Notes: a model not told the origin generated them from the letters alone. A DNA stretch of 27,093 nucleotides from a bacterium (GCA_029573925.1 JAKQBV010000159.1:1-27093); one strand, 5' to 3'; numbered from the stretch's first letter, positions 15,161 through 23,624 are shown. Numbers and translations: made by a program.

Positions 15161-15673
15161 TATACCAACTATTAGATGAAACCTCCCACTCTGCAAATGG
15201 ATTTGCACAATTCGGGGCGATCAATATAGAAGCATAAAGCGTCGGCAAGCCGGTTCGTCAATGCGTCATGCGTGTTCGCGGTAAACAAGTTGAAGAAGTT
15301 CTGTTTCAAGTTCAACCAGAGGCGTTCTATGGGATTGAAATCAGGTGAATAAGGGGGGAGGTAAACCGGCTGTATGCGTCCCCAGTCGAGAATTTTGGGT
15401 TTGTGCCATGAGGCGTTGTCTAGGATCATGACTGCGCGGCGAGATTGGACATGCCGTTGCATTTCGTCAAGAAATATCTGGAAAGACCGAGTGTTTGAAG
15501 TTGGCATAATCAAGCTGAAGAATTTTCCATCCGCAGGACGCACGGCTCCGATCACATTGTCTTTGAAGTGGGCTCCGGTGAAAGGAAGATTGGGCCTTTG
15601 TCCCTTTCTGGACCACACCAATCGAAGGCTCGTCGTCAGCGACAAGTATCAAGTCTTTTCTCATGGTTGAACA
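15161..15673 (-). mobile_element. Truncated IS630-family insertion sequence remnant
   Basis: The 3' end of the element appears near 15161 (TATACCAACTATTA), a TA-bounded end typical of IS630 insertion. No matching inverted terminal repeat is found to the right, and the N-terminal half of the transposase is absent, so the right end has been lost. Short direct repeats lie at the broken side: CCGTCAAAT at 15678 and 15694, and GGTTGAACA at 15665 and 15783. They may mark the deletion. Boundaries are approximate. Confidence 0.55.
15172..15664 (-). pseudogene. IS630-family transposase, N-terminally truncated and frameshifted
   Basis: The DDE catalytic half is recognisable. In one frame LILVADDEPSIG supplies the first Asp. 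The reading then continues one frame over as LVWSRKGQRPN, FFSLIMPTSNT, VMILDNASWHK (second Asp) and VYLPPYSPDFNPIERLW (Glu). The switch lies near 15615-15623. A stop codon shortly upstream of 15664 in the first frame and the missing helix-turn-helix half (about 150 residues in intact IS630 transposases) argue for a dead copy. Some IS630 elements use programmed frameshifting, but I see no clear slippery run at the switch, so decay is likelier. It sits between the radical SAM gene and the 3' end of the envelope operon. Confidence 0.9.
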
Positions 15674-15793
15674 TTATCCGTCAAATGCCCTGTCCGTCAA
15701 ATAAAATGAAAATGAATTGTGGCGGAAATAGCGATTGTGCTACCTATTGAGTTTGTTTTAACCTAAATTTTCCTATAAACCCGGTTGAACAGA

Positions 15794-18700
15794 TCAGGCG
15801 CGCCGCTTGTTGGTTGAGAGTGATGGAGCGGCGGCGGCTTCAAGGGGGATGAAGAATCCGGCGCGCGTGAAACCTCCGGAGCGGTCGATGCCTATGCGTC
15901 CGCCGTGTTTGAGGATGGCGCGGCGGGCAAGCGTCAGCCCTAGTCCCATTCCTCCGGGGTTGGTCCCGTAGAACGGCTCGAAGAAGCGGGAGATGTCGGC
16001 CTGCGGGTATTCGGGACCGTTGTCGAGGATTTCGACGAGTATGCCGGCTGAGCCGTCCACCTCGGAGCGGAGGGTGCGGGCCACCATCTGGCCGCCGCGT
16101 CCGTTTTTCGCCGCGGCGTTCGCCGCGTTGGCGGCAAGATGCCATATAGCCATTTTTAGCAGGTTTTCGTCCGCCTTCATCTCCGGGCAGTTTCTGTCGA
16201 AGCGGGTTTCGAGGTTGACGTTCGGTGGAAGCATGTCCCTAGCTTCGAGGGCGCGCAGGGTTTCGGCGACCGCGCTGTTTACGTCGCATGAGCGCATTTG
16301 CGCCGGGGTGTCCACCGAGTACATCATCAGGGAGTTGGCGGCGAGCGAGAGTTCTTTTGCGTGTTCTACGACGTCTTCCCAGATGGCGCGGGTTTCGGGA
16401 GCGAAAATGACGCCGCCGAGTTCTTTTATGTCCGCGTTGAGGTTGTCGAGGACGGACTCGAACCTATCGGCGACTGCGCGGGCGAGGCGGGTCTTGGTTC
16501 TGGCTTCGAGCAGCCGGGAGTCGCGCGCGCGCGATTCCATCTCGCTGCCTATCTCGCGCACGCACACCACGCAGGCCTTGTTGCCTTCGGAGTCCTTCAC
16601 GGCGGCCCCTGAGACACAGGCGAAGAACTTCTGTCCGCGCAATGTGCGGAGCGTCAACTCGCGGGAGGCCGCGCCTCCGAGGTCTAGCCGGGCAGTGTCG
16701 AATATCGGCCCGTCTCCGGACGCGTTCAGCGCGTCTATGCTCTTGCCGAGGAATATCTCTTTGCGCGCCTCGAACCTTCGCGCGAAGGCCGCGTTCGCCA
16801 TGAGTATCTTTCCGCCGTCTCCCACCACCGCCATCTCTTCAGGCATGCAGTCTATGATGGAGGAAAGGAACCGTATCTTTTTTTCTAGGAGAGGTTTTTC
16901 GAAGAGGGCGGCGCGCTCGACATCCCGCTTCGGGTCAAGCTGTTTGAGCGAGAAGATAAGCCTTGCGCCGGTTTCCGTAGGTTTCGAGACGGCGCAGACA
17001 GACATCTCGAAGGCGGACTTTTCGCCGCCCGCGCCGATCTCGATTTGCACCCGTTCGGCTTCGGACATGTTATCGGCGGCGTTTCTTGCCGCCGCGAGCG
17101 CGAGATTTCGGCTCTTTTCGGCGACAAGCGAGAAGAAGTCCGCGCCTACGATGTCGCCCGCAGCGTTGATGGCGCGGGCGGCGGCCGGGTTCATCCACTC
17201 TATCTTTCCGCCGCCGTCCACCGCGATAAGAGGCTCCGGCGCGTCGGTGGATATCTCTCTGAAGAACTTCTCCGCGCCCGCTATCTTCTCGTGCCTGTTG
17301 ACGGTCTCGCTGACCTCGCGTCCGTATATTACCGCGCCCCCGCCGCCTGCCGTGAGCGGATAGACGCGGAAGTCGTATATGGAAGGCGCGCCGCCGTGCG
17401 ACGACTGGAACCGGACGTCGCTGACGGTTATTTCCTGAGCGGTTTCAATGGCTTTGCGGACGGCTGACGCGAGCCGTTTCTGCGCCCACGCGCCGCCCAG
17501 CGAACCGAGACCTTTGCCGACGCAGGGCAACGCCTCTTTCGGCATGTACGCCTCCGCCCTTTCGTTTGCCATTATCACCGCGTTCCACCTGTCTATCACC
17601 ATGAACAGGTCTTGAATGCTGGATAGTATCGCCTGATTGAAGCGGGCTGTTTCGCGGACGCTTTCCAGCGTTTTGCCGCTCTCGCGCCTGTCCGTGGAGA
17701 TGGATGCGACCATGCGGTTGAAGGCGGAGGCGAGCGGAGCGAACCCGCCCGTCTCGGCGGAGCCGATTTCCTGATTGAGATGGCCCCGCGCGATGGCGTC
17801 CATCCTGCCGCCTAGCATGAACAGAAACCTCGTGATGGACTGAGTCTCCATCACGGACAGCGCCCCGGCGGCTCCGCAGAACAATATTAGGAACAGTAAT
17901 AGAGTCTTGAGTATGAAGTCCGCGCCGGCGGCGGCTTCCGCATACGGACGTTGTGTTATCAGCCCCCACCCCATTGATTCGACGGGGGTAAACGACGCGG
18001 CCATCTTCACCTTTCCGTAACGGTAGACCATAGAGCCTATCTGGCCGGAAAGGACGGCCTTGACCGGGAGAAGTTCGGCGAATTCCTTGACGGAGCCTTC
18101 TTCTTTGTCCGGGTCGCCGCTGGCGACTAGCCTGCCTTCGGCGTCCACGAGGAATGAGAATCCGCTTTTGCCGGATGCGAGTCCGGTCACCGGCGCGCTG
18201 AAGCTCCTGTCGTCCAGATTGAAGCCGGCGGCCACCACGCGGGAGACCCCGCCGCCTTCGCCGTAGGAGGGAACGAAGACGTACGCGGTGCGCTTTCCGC
18301 TGTCTAGTTTGTACATCGAAGAATAGCACGCGGCGACGCCCTCGCGGGCCTGCATCAGGCATTTGTCCTTTACGAGCGCGCGGGCCGCCCCGCCGTCTTG
18401 TTCGGACGATGCCAACAGCCTAGACTCGCTGAAAAGATACACCGAATCTACCGCCGGCATGTGCTCTATCTGCGATTTGAGAAGGGAGGAAATGACGTGG
18501 TAGTCCTTGCCGCTCGCGAGGCTGGACGCCGCGACTGACTGGGCGAACGCGGCGACGTTCCCCGCGGCTCCGGCTACGGCCTCCGCGCCTGAACGGGCGA
18601 GGGCCAGTTGATCGGTCTTGGTTCTGTCGATGAGAGCGGAGCGGGCCTTCAGCGCCGAGACCGCGCCGACCACCAGCACCGCCGCCGCAACGCACGCGAC

Positions 18701-18802
18701 ATACATCATCACGTGCCGCGACTGAAGATGTCTCAAGCCAAGCTCGTCCCGCAACGGACGCTCCGCCCCGTCTTCAGCGTCGATCAAATCGCGCCTGTCC
18801 AT
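15794..18802 (-). CDS. Membrane sensor kinase-like protein (Cache, HAMP, three PAS, HATPase) with a non-canonical phospho-acceptor site
   Basis: Large transmembrane sensor of 1002 residues. TM1 is at about 31-50. A periplasmic double-Cache-like sensor spans about 52-295 (VDSVYLFSESRLLASS, then GFSFLVDAEGRLVASGD and SFTPVESMGWGLITQRPY). TM2 is at about 297-317 and HAMP at about 320-372. PAS domains lie at about 390-500, 512-620 and 640-750. The dimerisation helix reads RAVADRFESVLDNLN near 775-789, where active kinases have GVAHEFNN; the expected His position is Asp779. In the ATPase domain the N-box Asn (ANAANAA) and GGMGLGLTLARR are intact, but the G1 box reads DNGPEYP rather than DxGxG. GGAGG lies 4 nt before the ATG. 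It is the last gene of a six-gene operon, 56 nt after the SLH protein gene, with no response regulator adjacent. Confidence 0.9.
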   Translation of the reverse strand: MDRRDLIDAEDGAERPLRDELGLRHLQSRHVMMYVACVAAAVLVVGAVSALKARSALIDRTKTDQLALARSGAEAVAGAAGNVAAFAQSVAASSLASGKDYHVISSLLKSQIEHMPAVDSVYLFSESRLLASSEQDGGAARALVKDKCLMQAREGVAACYSSMYKLDSGKRTAYVFVPSYGEGGGVSRVVAAGFNLDDRSFSAPVTGLASGKSGFSFLVDAEGRLVASGDPDKEEGSVKEFAELLPVKAVLSGQIGSMVYRYGKVKMAASFTPVESMGWGLITQRPYAEAAAGADFILKTLLLFLILFCGAAGALSVMETQSITRFLFMLGGRMDAIARGHLNQEIGSAETGGFAPLASAFNRMVASISTDRRESGKTLESVRETARFNQAILSSIQDLFMVIDRWNAVIMANERAEAYMPKEALPCVGKGLGSLGGAWAQKRLASAVRKAIETAQEITVSDVRFQSSHGGAPSIYDFRVYPLTAGGGGAVIYGREVSETVNRHEKIAGAEKFFREISTDAPEPLIAVDGGGKIEWMNPAAARAINAAGDIVGADFFSLVAEKSRNLALAAARNAADNMSEAERVQIEIGAGGEKSAFEMSVCAVSKPTETGARLIFSLKQLDPKRDVERAALFEKPLLEKKIRFLSSIIDCMPEEMAVVGDGGKILMANAAFARRFEARKEIFLGKSIDALNASGDGPIFDTARLDLGGAASRELTLRTLRGQKFFACVSGAAVKDSEGNKACVVCVREIGSEMESRARDSRLLEARTKTRLARAVADRFESVLDNLNADIKELGGVIFAPETRAIWEDVVEHAKELSLAANSLMMYSVDTPAQMRSCDVNSAVAETLRALEARDMLPPNVNLETRFDRNCPEMKADENLLKMAIWHLAANAANAAAKNGRGGQMVARTLRSEVDGSAGILVEILDNGPEYPQADISRFFEPFYGTNPGGMGLGLTLARRAILKHGGRIGIDRSGGFTRAGFFIPLEAAAAPSLSTNKRRA

Positions 18803-18858
18803 CCGGCCTCCGTCTAATTGCGTCCGCCCCGCGTCGCGGAGCGGCTGTCATTGCCGCG

Positions 18859-19461
18859 TCAGTTGCTAGCCGCGCCGAGAACGGCTGCCGCCGCAACGCC
18901 TATCCATAGCGTGGTCTGCGCTTTCTTGCGGTCGCTTCTTTCCTTGTCTAGGTCTCTGTTGAGAGCAGCGACGTCCTGATTGAGACGTCCGATGTCGTCC
19001 CTCATCTTCTTGTTTTCAGCCGCCAGCGCGTCCGTCCTCTCGCGGAACTCCACGATAGCCTTCGAGAGGTCGTTTTGGAGGACGACTTTCGCCTTTTCGT
19101 TGTCCGCCACCCTCTGGTCGAGGGCCTTCATCCTGTTGTCATAGTCCGATATTTCATTTTTGAAGATGTCGCTGAGCTTTTTGATCTCGGCGAGGTCTCC
19201 GCCGCCGACGCCTATCTCTCCGCGCTCGATCTGATCGATGAGCTTCGCGAGAGCCGCCGCGAACACAACGCGGCTGAGCGCCTGTCCGCCTCTGAACTCG
19301 CCTGTGTCGTACAGCGCCAGATAGCCTTTGTCCACCAGCTTTTTGACGCTGGAGTACGCCCAGTCCGACTGCTTCATGTCCTTGATTTCCGCGTCCGCGC
19401 TCGCGACCGACGCCGAGAACGCCGCCAGCAGAACCGCCACAACAATCGCCTTCGCTCTCAT
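18859..19461 (-). CDS. Secreted SLH-domain / coiled-coil envelope protein
   Basis: The 200-residue protein has a signal peptide (about 1-23, ending ASADA) and one S-layer-homology-type domain at about 27-75 (KDMKQSDWAYSSVKKLVDKG, then SRVVFAAALAKLIDQIE). A long charged coiled coil follows at about 85-175, and a C-terminal hydrophobic segment (TLWIGVAAAAVLGAAS) could anchor it. In diderm bacteria an SLH domain followed by a coiled coil resembles periplasm-spanning tethers that bind the cell wall (OmpM/Omp-alpha type), but there is no beta-barrel here. ATG 19461 is chosen because AAGGAG lies 8 nt upstream; the upstream GTG overlaps that ribosome site. It lies 86 nt after the cohesin-like gene and 56 nt before the sensor gene, so it is probably co-transcribed with both. 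Confidence 0.85.
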   Translation of the reverse strand: MRAKAIVVAVLLAAFSASVASADAEIKDMKQSDWAYSSVKKLVDKGYLALYDTGEFRGGQALSRVVFAAALAKLIDQIERGEIGVGGGDLAEIKKLSDIFKNEISDYDNRMKALDQRVADNEKAKVVLQNDLSKAIVEFRERTDALAAENKKMRDDIGRLNQDVAALNRDLDKERSDRKKAQTTLWIGVAAAAVLGAASN

Positions 19462-19547
19462 AAACCACACTCCTTGTAATTTTTGCTATGCCGCAAAATA
19501 TGTCGGGCCGCGGGCCGCGCGGCCTTTGATTCATCTCCGGCGCGCGC

Positions 19548-21728
19548 TCATTCCTCGCGCGATTTCACAACCGTCTTCTCCAGCGAATACTCGATGTTCC
19601 CGCCGGAGAGGTCTTTGAGAACCATGTCCTCAACGTCTATGCCGCTTTCGCCGGGGCCGATGGCTCTGAAATAAATCTTCACTATCGAGCCTTCCTTTAT
19701 GTCTAAAGGAGACGAGCGGCGGCCTTTTATCCCTGTTATCGAGCCTAATTTGTTGTCTATAACCGGGTCGCGCCACGGCAGCGGCTGACCATTCTCGACG
19801 AACAATGTGCCCTGAGACGCCATGACCGCCTGAAGCACGTCCGCGTTGAAACGCACCGTCATGTCCGCCTCTCCGATCTGCTCTATATCGGTTACGAAAA
19901 GCTCGGCGGTAAAAAACATGCCGGGGTAGGTCTCTGCGGGAGCCCCAGTCCATCCCATCGCTACGGGCAGCGGGTCAACCGTCACCTCGCGCGTCACCGT
20001 CTTGTCCTCCGCGCTCTCGGAGGTTATGTTGAACTTGAGCGGGAGCGCGCCGGATTTTTCCCCGTTCGCAGACACGCGCCACGAGAACACCACTTCCTGC
20101 AGCCCGTCCAGCCTTCGGTAACTCTGCTCCGCTTTCTGGATGCGCGGGAACTCAAGCCCTTCCGGCAGAACCAACTCCACCTTCAGGCCATCCAGAGGCG
20201 ACCTGCCGGTGTTCTTGCACTTGAGTTGCACATGGAACGGCGGGCCGTATGGGCCATACTCTCTAGTCGCCGCGCGCGACACCCTCTGCGGCGCGACAAC
20301 CTCGGTCGCCACGTCCGGTGGAGAAAGAAGGGTGACGCCGATTTTCAGATGCACGGAGTCCACCTCGCGGGCGCTTCCGGAGATGGTTAACTCCTTTTCG
20401 CCGCCCGCGCCCGGTTTCGGGCGTATCACCCAGCCTATGGTCGCCTCTTCGCCCGGCTCCAGCTTCGCAAACCGCCTGACGCCGGAGTCCCTGCCCGCAA
20501 ACTCGATCCCCGCAGGCAAGTCTATCGTTATCAGCGCGTCGTTGAGAGTTATGTTCGAACTGTTCGCCACGTATGCGTACAGAGTGTAAGGCCTTATCTG
20601 GTTTTTAGCGGTCGACCACTCGCCGAGGTGGCGGTTGGCCCCGATGCTCAACACGTCTCCGATCACGTCAAGATAGTCGATGCCGAACAGGGTGGCCACC
20701 TGAAGCTCGCCCTGAGGCGGCACTACCGTCTCATCCCAGTAAAGCGCGGTGGCGCTGTCCATGTCGTCCTCGTTCTCCCTCTGGAACGAGCCTCCCGGCG
20801 TGTGGTGGACTGTCCACAAGTTGTCCGCCACCTTTCCCCAGTTGGCAAAAAGAACCCGGTCGGGAGTCGTCAGGCCCGGCCCGCGAAGGGTTCCGCGCGC
20901 CACCACTCCGGGGTCTTCCAACGAGTCGAACGCGATCCAGTATTCCGGCACGTCCGCGCCGGTCAGCTCCGCCTCGGACGTCACGCTCGATTCGCCCACC
21001 TTGAACGGAGAGCCGTCGTTGCTGCCGAGGAAAGTGTCTATGACCGCCCGGACCCCCACCTTGCGCGGCGAAGCTCCCAGATTGCGGATGTCGTAGCTGA
21101 TCTTTATCGTGTCGTTCAGTTTGGACACCGGGCCGCTGACTATGCTAAGCGTCTGCGTCACCTCGACGTCCTCCATGCGGTATCTGGAGACGATGGCGTT
21201 CGCGCCGCTCGTCCGGGGAAGATCGACCGGCTCGCCGTAGAGCGCGTCGCGCCCCGCCCGCCTGTGCGTCGAGCCGCCGAACACGTAGTTCTTCCCGTCT
21301 ATCCGAATCGTGGTGAAAGACGTCCACGGCAACGCGCCGCCGTAGATGAGTATCTTGCTGTCGTCAGTGTCCCGCGCCGGGTCGCCTTTGACTGTGCGGG
21401 CGAGAAACCGGCCCGTGTCCACAGGCATCACATTCACGTGCGCCGATATGAAGTCGTTGCTTATTACCAACTCCTTGGGGCCGTCGTACTGCGGGGCCGG
21501 GTCCGCAGCCGGGGAATGACCCTCTGCCGGAGCCGGAGTTGGGGTGGGCGACGGCGTCGCCGCCGGAGCAGAAACAGCCGGAGTTGGCTCGGAGTTCAGA
21601 ACGCCGTTCACGTCCGCTATGCGCGGCTTGGGCCTCTCTTCCGCTCCCCTAACCGGCAAAGCGAAAAGCGATAGAGCGACAGCCGCCGCCGCCAGCCATG
21701 CCGCCGCTATTGTGAGTTTTTTCATCAT
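19548..21728 (-). CDS. Large secreted protein with C-terminal cohesin-like domain
   Basis: The 726-residue exported protein has a signal peptide (about 1-29). A Pro/Thr/Ala-rich linker follows at about 45-80. A large beta-rich region begins ELVISNDFISAHVNVMP; two repeat-like beta-sandwiches (LNDALITIDLPAGIEF near 405 and LDGLKVELVLPEGLEF near 510) resemble DUF11/CARDB-type domains. The C-terminal 125 residues look like a cohesin: TYPGMFFTAELFVTDIEQIG, then ADMTVRFNADVLQAV, then IKEGSIVKIYFRAIGPGES and DVEDMVLKDLSGGNI. Cohesins bind dockerins in cellulosomes, but many non-cellulolytic bacteria carry isolated ones of unknown role. The ATG overlaps the TonB-like stop (ATGA), so translation is coupled; a second ATG follows directly. 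The cohesin call is by pattern and needs profile confirmation. Confidence 0.8.
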   Translation of the reverse strand: MMKKLTIAAAWLAAAAVALSLFALPVRGAEERPKPRIADVNGVLNSEPTPAVSAPAATPSPTPTPAPAEGHSPAADPAPQYDGPKELVISNDFISAHVNVMPVDTGRFLARTVKGDPARDTDDSKILIYGGALPWTSFTTIRIDGKNYVFGGSTHRRAGRDALYGEPVDLPRTSGANAIVSRYRMEDVEVTQTLSIVSGPVSKLNDTIKISYDIRNLGASPRKVGVRAVIDTFLGSNDGSPFKVGESSVTSEAELTGADVPEYWIAFDSLEDPGVVARGTLRGPGLTTPDRVLFANWGKVADNLWTVHHTPGGSFQRENEDDMDSATALYWDETVVPPQGELQVATLFGIDYLDVIGDVLSIGANRHLGEWSTAKNQIRPYTLYAYVANSSNITLNDALITIDLPAGIEFAGRDSGVRRFAKLEPGEEATIGWVIRPKPGAGGEKELTISGSAREVDSVHLKIGVTLLSPPDVATEVVAPQRVSRAATREYGPYGPPFHVQLKCKNTGRSPLDGLKVELVLPEGLEFPRIQKAEQSYRRLDGLQEVVFSWRVSANGEKSGALPLKFNITSESAEDKTVTREVTVDPLPVAMGWTGAPAETYPGMFFTAELFVTDIEQIGEADMTVRFNADVLQAVMASQGTLFVENGQPLPWRDPVIDNKLGSITGIKGRRSSPLDIKEGSIVKIYFRAIGPGESGIDVEDMVLKDLSGGNIEYSLEKTVVKSREE

Positions 21729-22567
21729 TTCGTTATCATCTCGCATTTCGGGAACGCCCCGCACCTGCACCCGATCTCGGTCTTAAACGTCTTGCCCGGG
21801 TCGGACGCCACCGCGTTCCGGTTGAAGTCCATCTCGATTATCCTGCGCGTCATCTCTATCGTGTTCTTGTCGAACCGGGAGGTAGGAATTCCGGAGAAAA
21901 CCACTTGCAGCTCCCCGTTCCGGTAAGTCACCTCATAGGAGAAATAAAGCTTGTCGTTGTCCGCGTCGTCCTTCTTGCAGTCAGGAACTCTGGCAAGGCC
22001 GAAAGAGCCTTGAGGGAAAGGGCCGACGCCGGGGCCGACGCCCATGCGGTCGTTCCTGCCGTCGCCCACAGTGTCGATAGGCCTGTCGCCGCCCGCGCCC
22101 GCGCTGCTCGCGCCGTCTTCAGCTCGGTCCGCCACCGCGCCCGTGCGGGCGCTCGAATCGCGCCCCGTCTCGCTTCCTATCGCGCGAGGTTGCGTTCTGG
22201 AAACCTGCGGCTCCCTGTCGGGCAGCCTCTCGTCCCTCGGCTTGTCCGGCAACACCACCGGAGACTGCGTCCGGTCTCTTACCGGAGCGCGGTCCGGGGC
22301 CTCCCTTACCACAGGGGCCGCATCCCTGTCCGGCGAAACATTGTCCGACGCCGCAACCGGCGTCTTCGCCCCGTCCACAGGAGACGTCACCTTTACCACC
22401 CCTATCGGAAGAAGCCCCTCGCTCAAAGCCCCGCCCTGTATCGCTCCGCCCGGCCTGCTGAACAGCAACCCAATTATCAGCAAAAGCGCAAGGTGCAACA
22501 GCAGAGACGCCGCGAACGACGCCGCCCTCGTCTTGCGCTCGTCTGTCTTTTTCTTCTTCATCGGCAT
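21725..22567 (-). CDS. TonB-like energy transducer with non-canonical C-terminus
   Basis: Position and N-terminus mark it as the TonB/TolA-type rod that couples an ExbBD motor to the outer envelope. A single membrane helix at about 16-37 carries the Ser-x3-His pattern of such proteins (ASLLLHLALLLIIGLLF). A long polar linker rich in Asp, Arg, Pro and Gly spans about 40-195. The C-terminal 85 residues do not show the YP motif of TonB_C. They read LYFSYEVTYRNGELQVVFSG and FDKNTIEMTRRIIEMDFNRN, with four cysteines (one at PDCKK, three in IGCRCGAFPKCEM). The start 22567 is 9 nt after the exbD stop with AAGG upstream; the codon two residues later is an alternative start. The 3' end overlaps the cohesin-like gene. 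Role as transducer is inferred. Confidence 0.78.
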   Translation of the reverse strand: MPMKKKKTDERKTRAASFAASLLLHLALLLIIGLLFSRPGGAIQGGALSEGLLPIGVVKVTSPVDGAKTPVAASDNVSPDRDAAPVVREAPDRAPVRDRTQSPVVLPDKPRDERLPDREPQVSRTQPRAIGSETGRDSSARTGAVADRAEDGASSAGAGGDRPIDTVGDGRNDRMGVGPGVGPFPQGSFGLARVPDCKKDDADNDKLYFSYEVTYRNGELQVVFSGIPTSRFDKNTIEMTRRIIEMDFNRNAVASDPGKTFKTEIGCRCGAFPKCEMITK

Positions 22568-22576
22568 CGACCGCCT

Positions 22577-23005
22577 TTAGTCTCCGTCCTTCTGCTTCAA
22601 CTGCAGCGCGAGCTTCTTTCCGCCCGAACTGTTCACGATGTCGATCACCCTGACCACGTCGTCGTAAAGAACCTCCGGCTCGGCGGCAACCATGAACGCC
22701 GAATCCGGCTCCGACGACAGTTTTGCCGCCACCATCGCCCCCAGAGTGTCCGGCGTAACCTGCAGGTCTTCAAAAAATATCGCCACATCCCGCCCGCCGC
22801 CGTTCTTCACCGACACCTGCACGTGCTTCTGCAACGGCTCCACTTCCGACTTTTCGGGAAGATTCAGGTTCATCCCCGTCCGCGCCGATATCAGAGTGGT
22901 CGAGACGGCGAAGAATATTATCAGCGTGAACGCGCAGTCGATGAGCGGAGTGAAATCTATGCTCGGCTTAATCCTGCTCGACCGCTTGTACCTAATTTGA
23001 AACAT
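22577..23005 (-). CDS. exbD: ExbD/TolR-family biopolymer transport protein
   Basis: Inner-membrane partner of ExbB that forms the proton channel and transmits proton-motive force to the TonB-like rod. The 142-residue protein has the family layout: a short cytosolic N-terminus, one membrane helix at about 17-40 with the essential Asp in IDFTPLIDCAFTLIIFF (PLID motif), and a periplasmic domain ending DDVVRVIDIVNSSGGKKLAL, the typical ExbD C-terminal helix. The first 14 nt overlap the 3' end of exbB, so the two are translationally coupled. GGCC-rich sequence precedes the ATG and no strong separate ribosome site is seen. It could be called TolR instead, but no TolA/TolB/Pal genes are nearby. Confidence 0.95.
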   Translation of the reverse strand: MFQIRYKRSSRIKPSIDFTPLIDCAFTLIIFFAVSTTLISARTGMNLNLPEKSEVEPLQKHVQVSVKNGGGRDVAIFFEDLQVTPDTLGAMVAAKLSSEPDSAFMVAAEPEVLYDDVVRVIDIVNSSGGKKLALQLKQKDGD

Positions 23006-23624
23006 CGGACCGGCCCTCCATCCGCATGAAGTTGACCAACTCCGTGACCGACTTCTCCATCTGGTTGATTATCCTGTCCACCCTTGCGGCGAGCAGGTTG
23101 TGGAAGATCATGAAGATAATCGCTATCGTCAGCCCGGTCGCGGTGGTGATGAGCGCTTCTGCGATTCCGCCAGACAACTGCTCGCTGTTGCCTATGTGCC
23201 CGCCCGCGATTACGCTGAACAGCTTCATCAGCCCCGCGATTGTTCCAAGCAGACCCAGCAGCGGAGCCACCGTAACTATTGTGGACAGTATCGGCAACCC
23301 TCTCTCCATCCGGGGAGCTTCTTCGAGGAACGCCTCGTTCACGCCCTCTTTCAACTCCTCAAGTTCGAGATCGTGCAGGTCTATCGCGGTGGCAAGCGCC
23401 GCCGCCACCGGACCCGGCGTCGCTTCGCAGTAGCCGACCGCTACCCGGAAATCCTTCTTCTTGAGCGCGTCCTTCACTTTGCCGATCAGTTTTTCCGGGT
23501 CCGCCCCGGCGCGGCTCAAGCTGTAAAACCGCTCGATGGTTATCGCAAGCGCCACAATCGAGCACAGCAGCAGCGGCCACATTACCGGCCCGCCCTTTGT
23601 CATTATGTCCACTATCGCGCTCAT
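22992..23624 (-). CDS. exbB: ExbB/TolQ/MotA-family proton channel protein
   Basis: Polytopic inner-membrane protein that with ExbD converts proton flow into motion of a TonB-like rod. The 210-residue protein has TM1 at about 12-32 (GPVMWPLLLCSIVALAITIE) and a cytosolic helical stretch. TM2 and TM3 include the family-defining ILSTIVTVAPLLGLLGTIAG near 110-130 and GGIAEALITTATGLTIAII near 150-170. The start is ATG 23624 with GGAGG 6 nt upstream. It is the first gene of the six-gene minus-strand operon and is driven by the promoter at 23715-23743, leaving a leader of about 85 nt. Because TolQ and ExbB are hard to separate by sequence, the name rests on the TonB-like neighbour. Confidence 0.95.
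   Translation of the reverse strand: MSAIVDIMTKGGPVMWPLLLCSIVALAITIERFYSLSRAGADPEKLIGKVKDALKKKDFRVAVGYCEATPGPVAAALATAIDLHDLELEELKEGVNEAFLEEAPRMERGLPILSTIVTVAPLLGLLGTIAGLMKLFSVIAGGHIGNSEQLSGGIAEALITTATGLTIAIIFMIFHNLLAARVDRIINQMEKSVTELVNFMRMEGRSDVSN

Noticed and set aside
15993..17363. 456-codon plus-strand frame antisense to the membrane sensor
   Set aside because: Ser/Ala/Arg-rich low-information translation; the sensor gene on the minus strand has clear domains.
20628..23029. Long Arg/His-rich plus-strand frames opposite the cohesin-like, TonB-like and ExbD genes
   Set aside because: Composition artefact of GC-rich coding DNA; no ribosome sites and no motifs.
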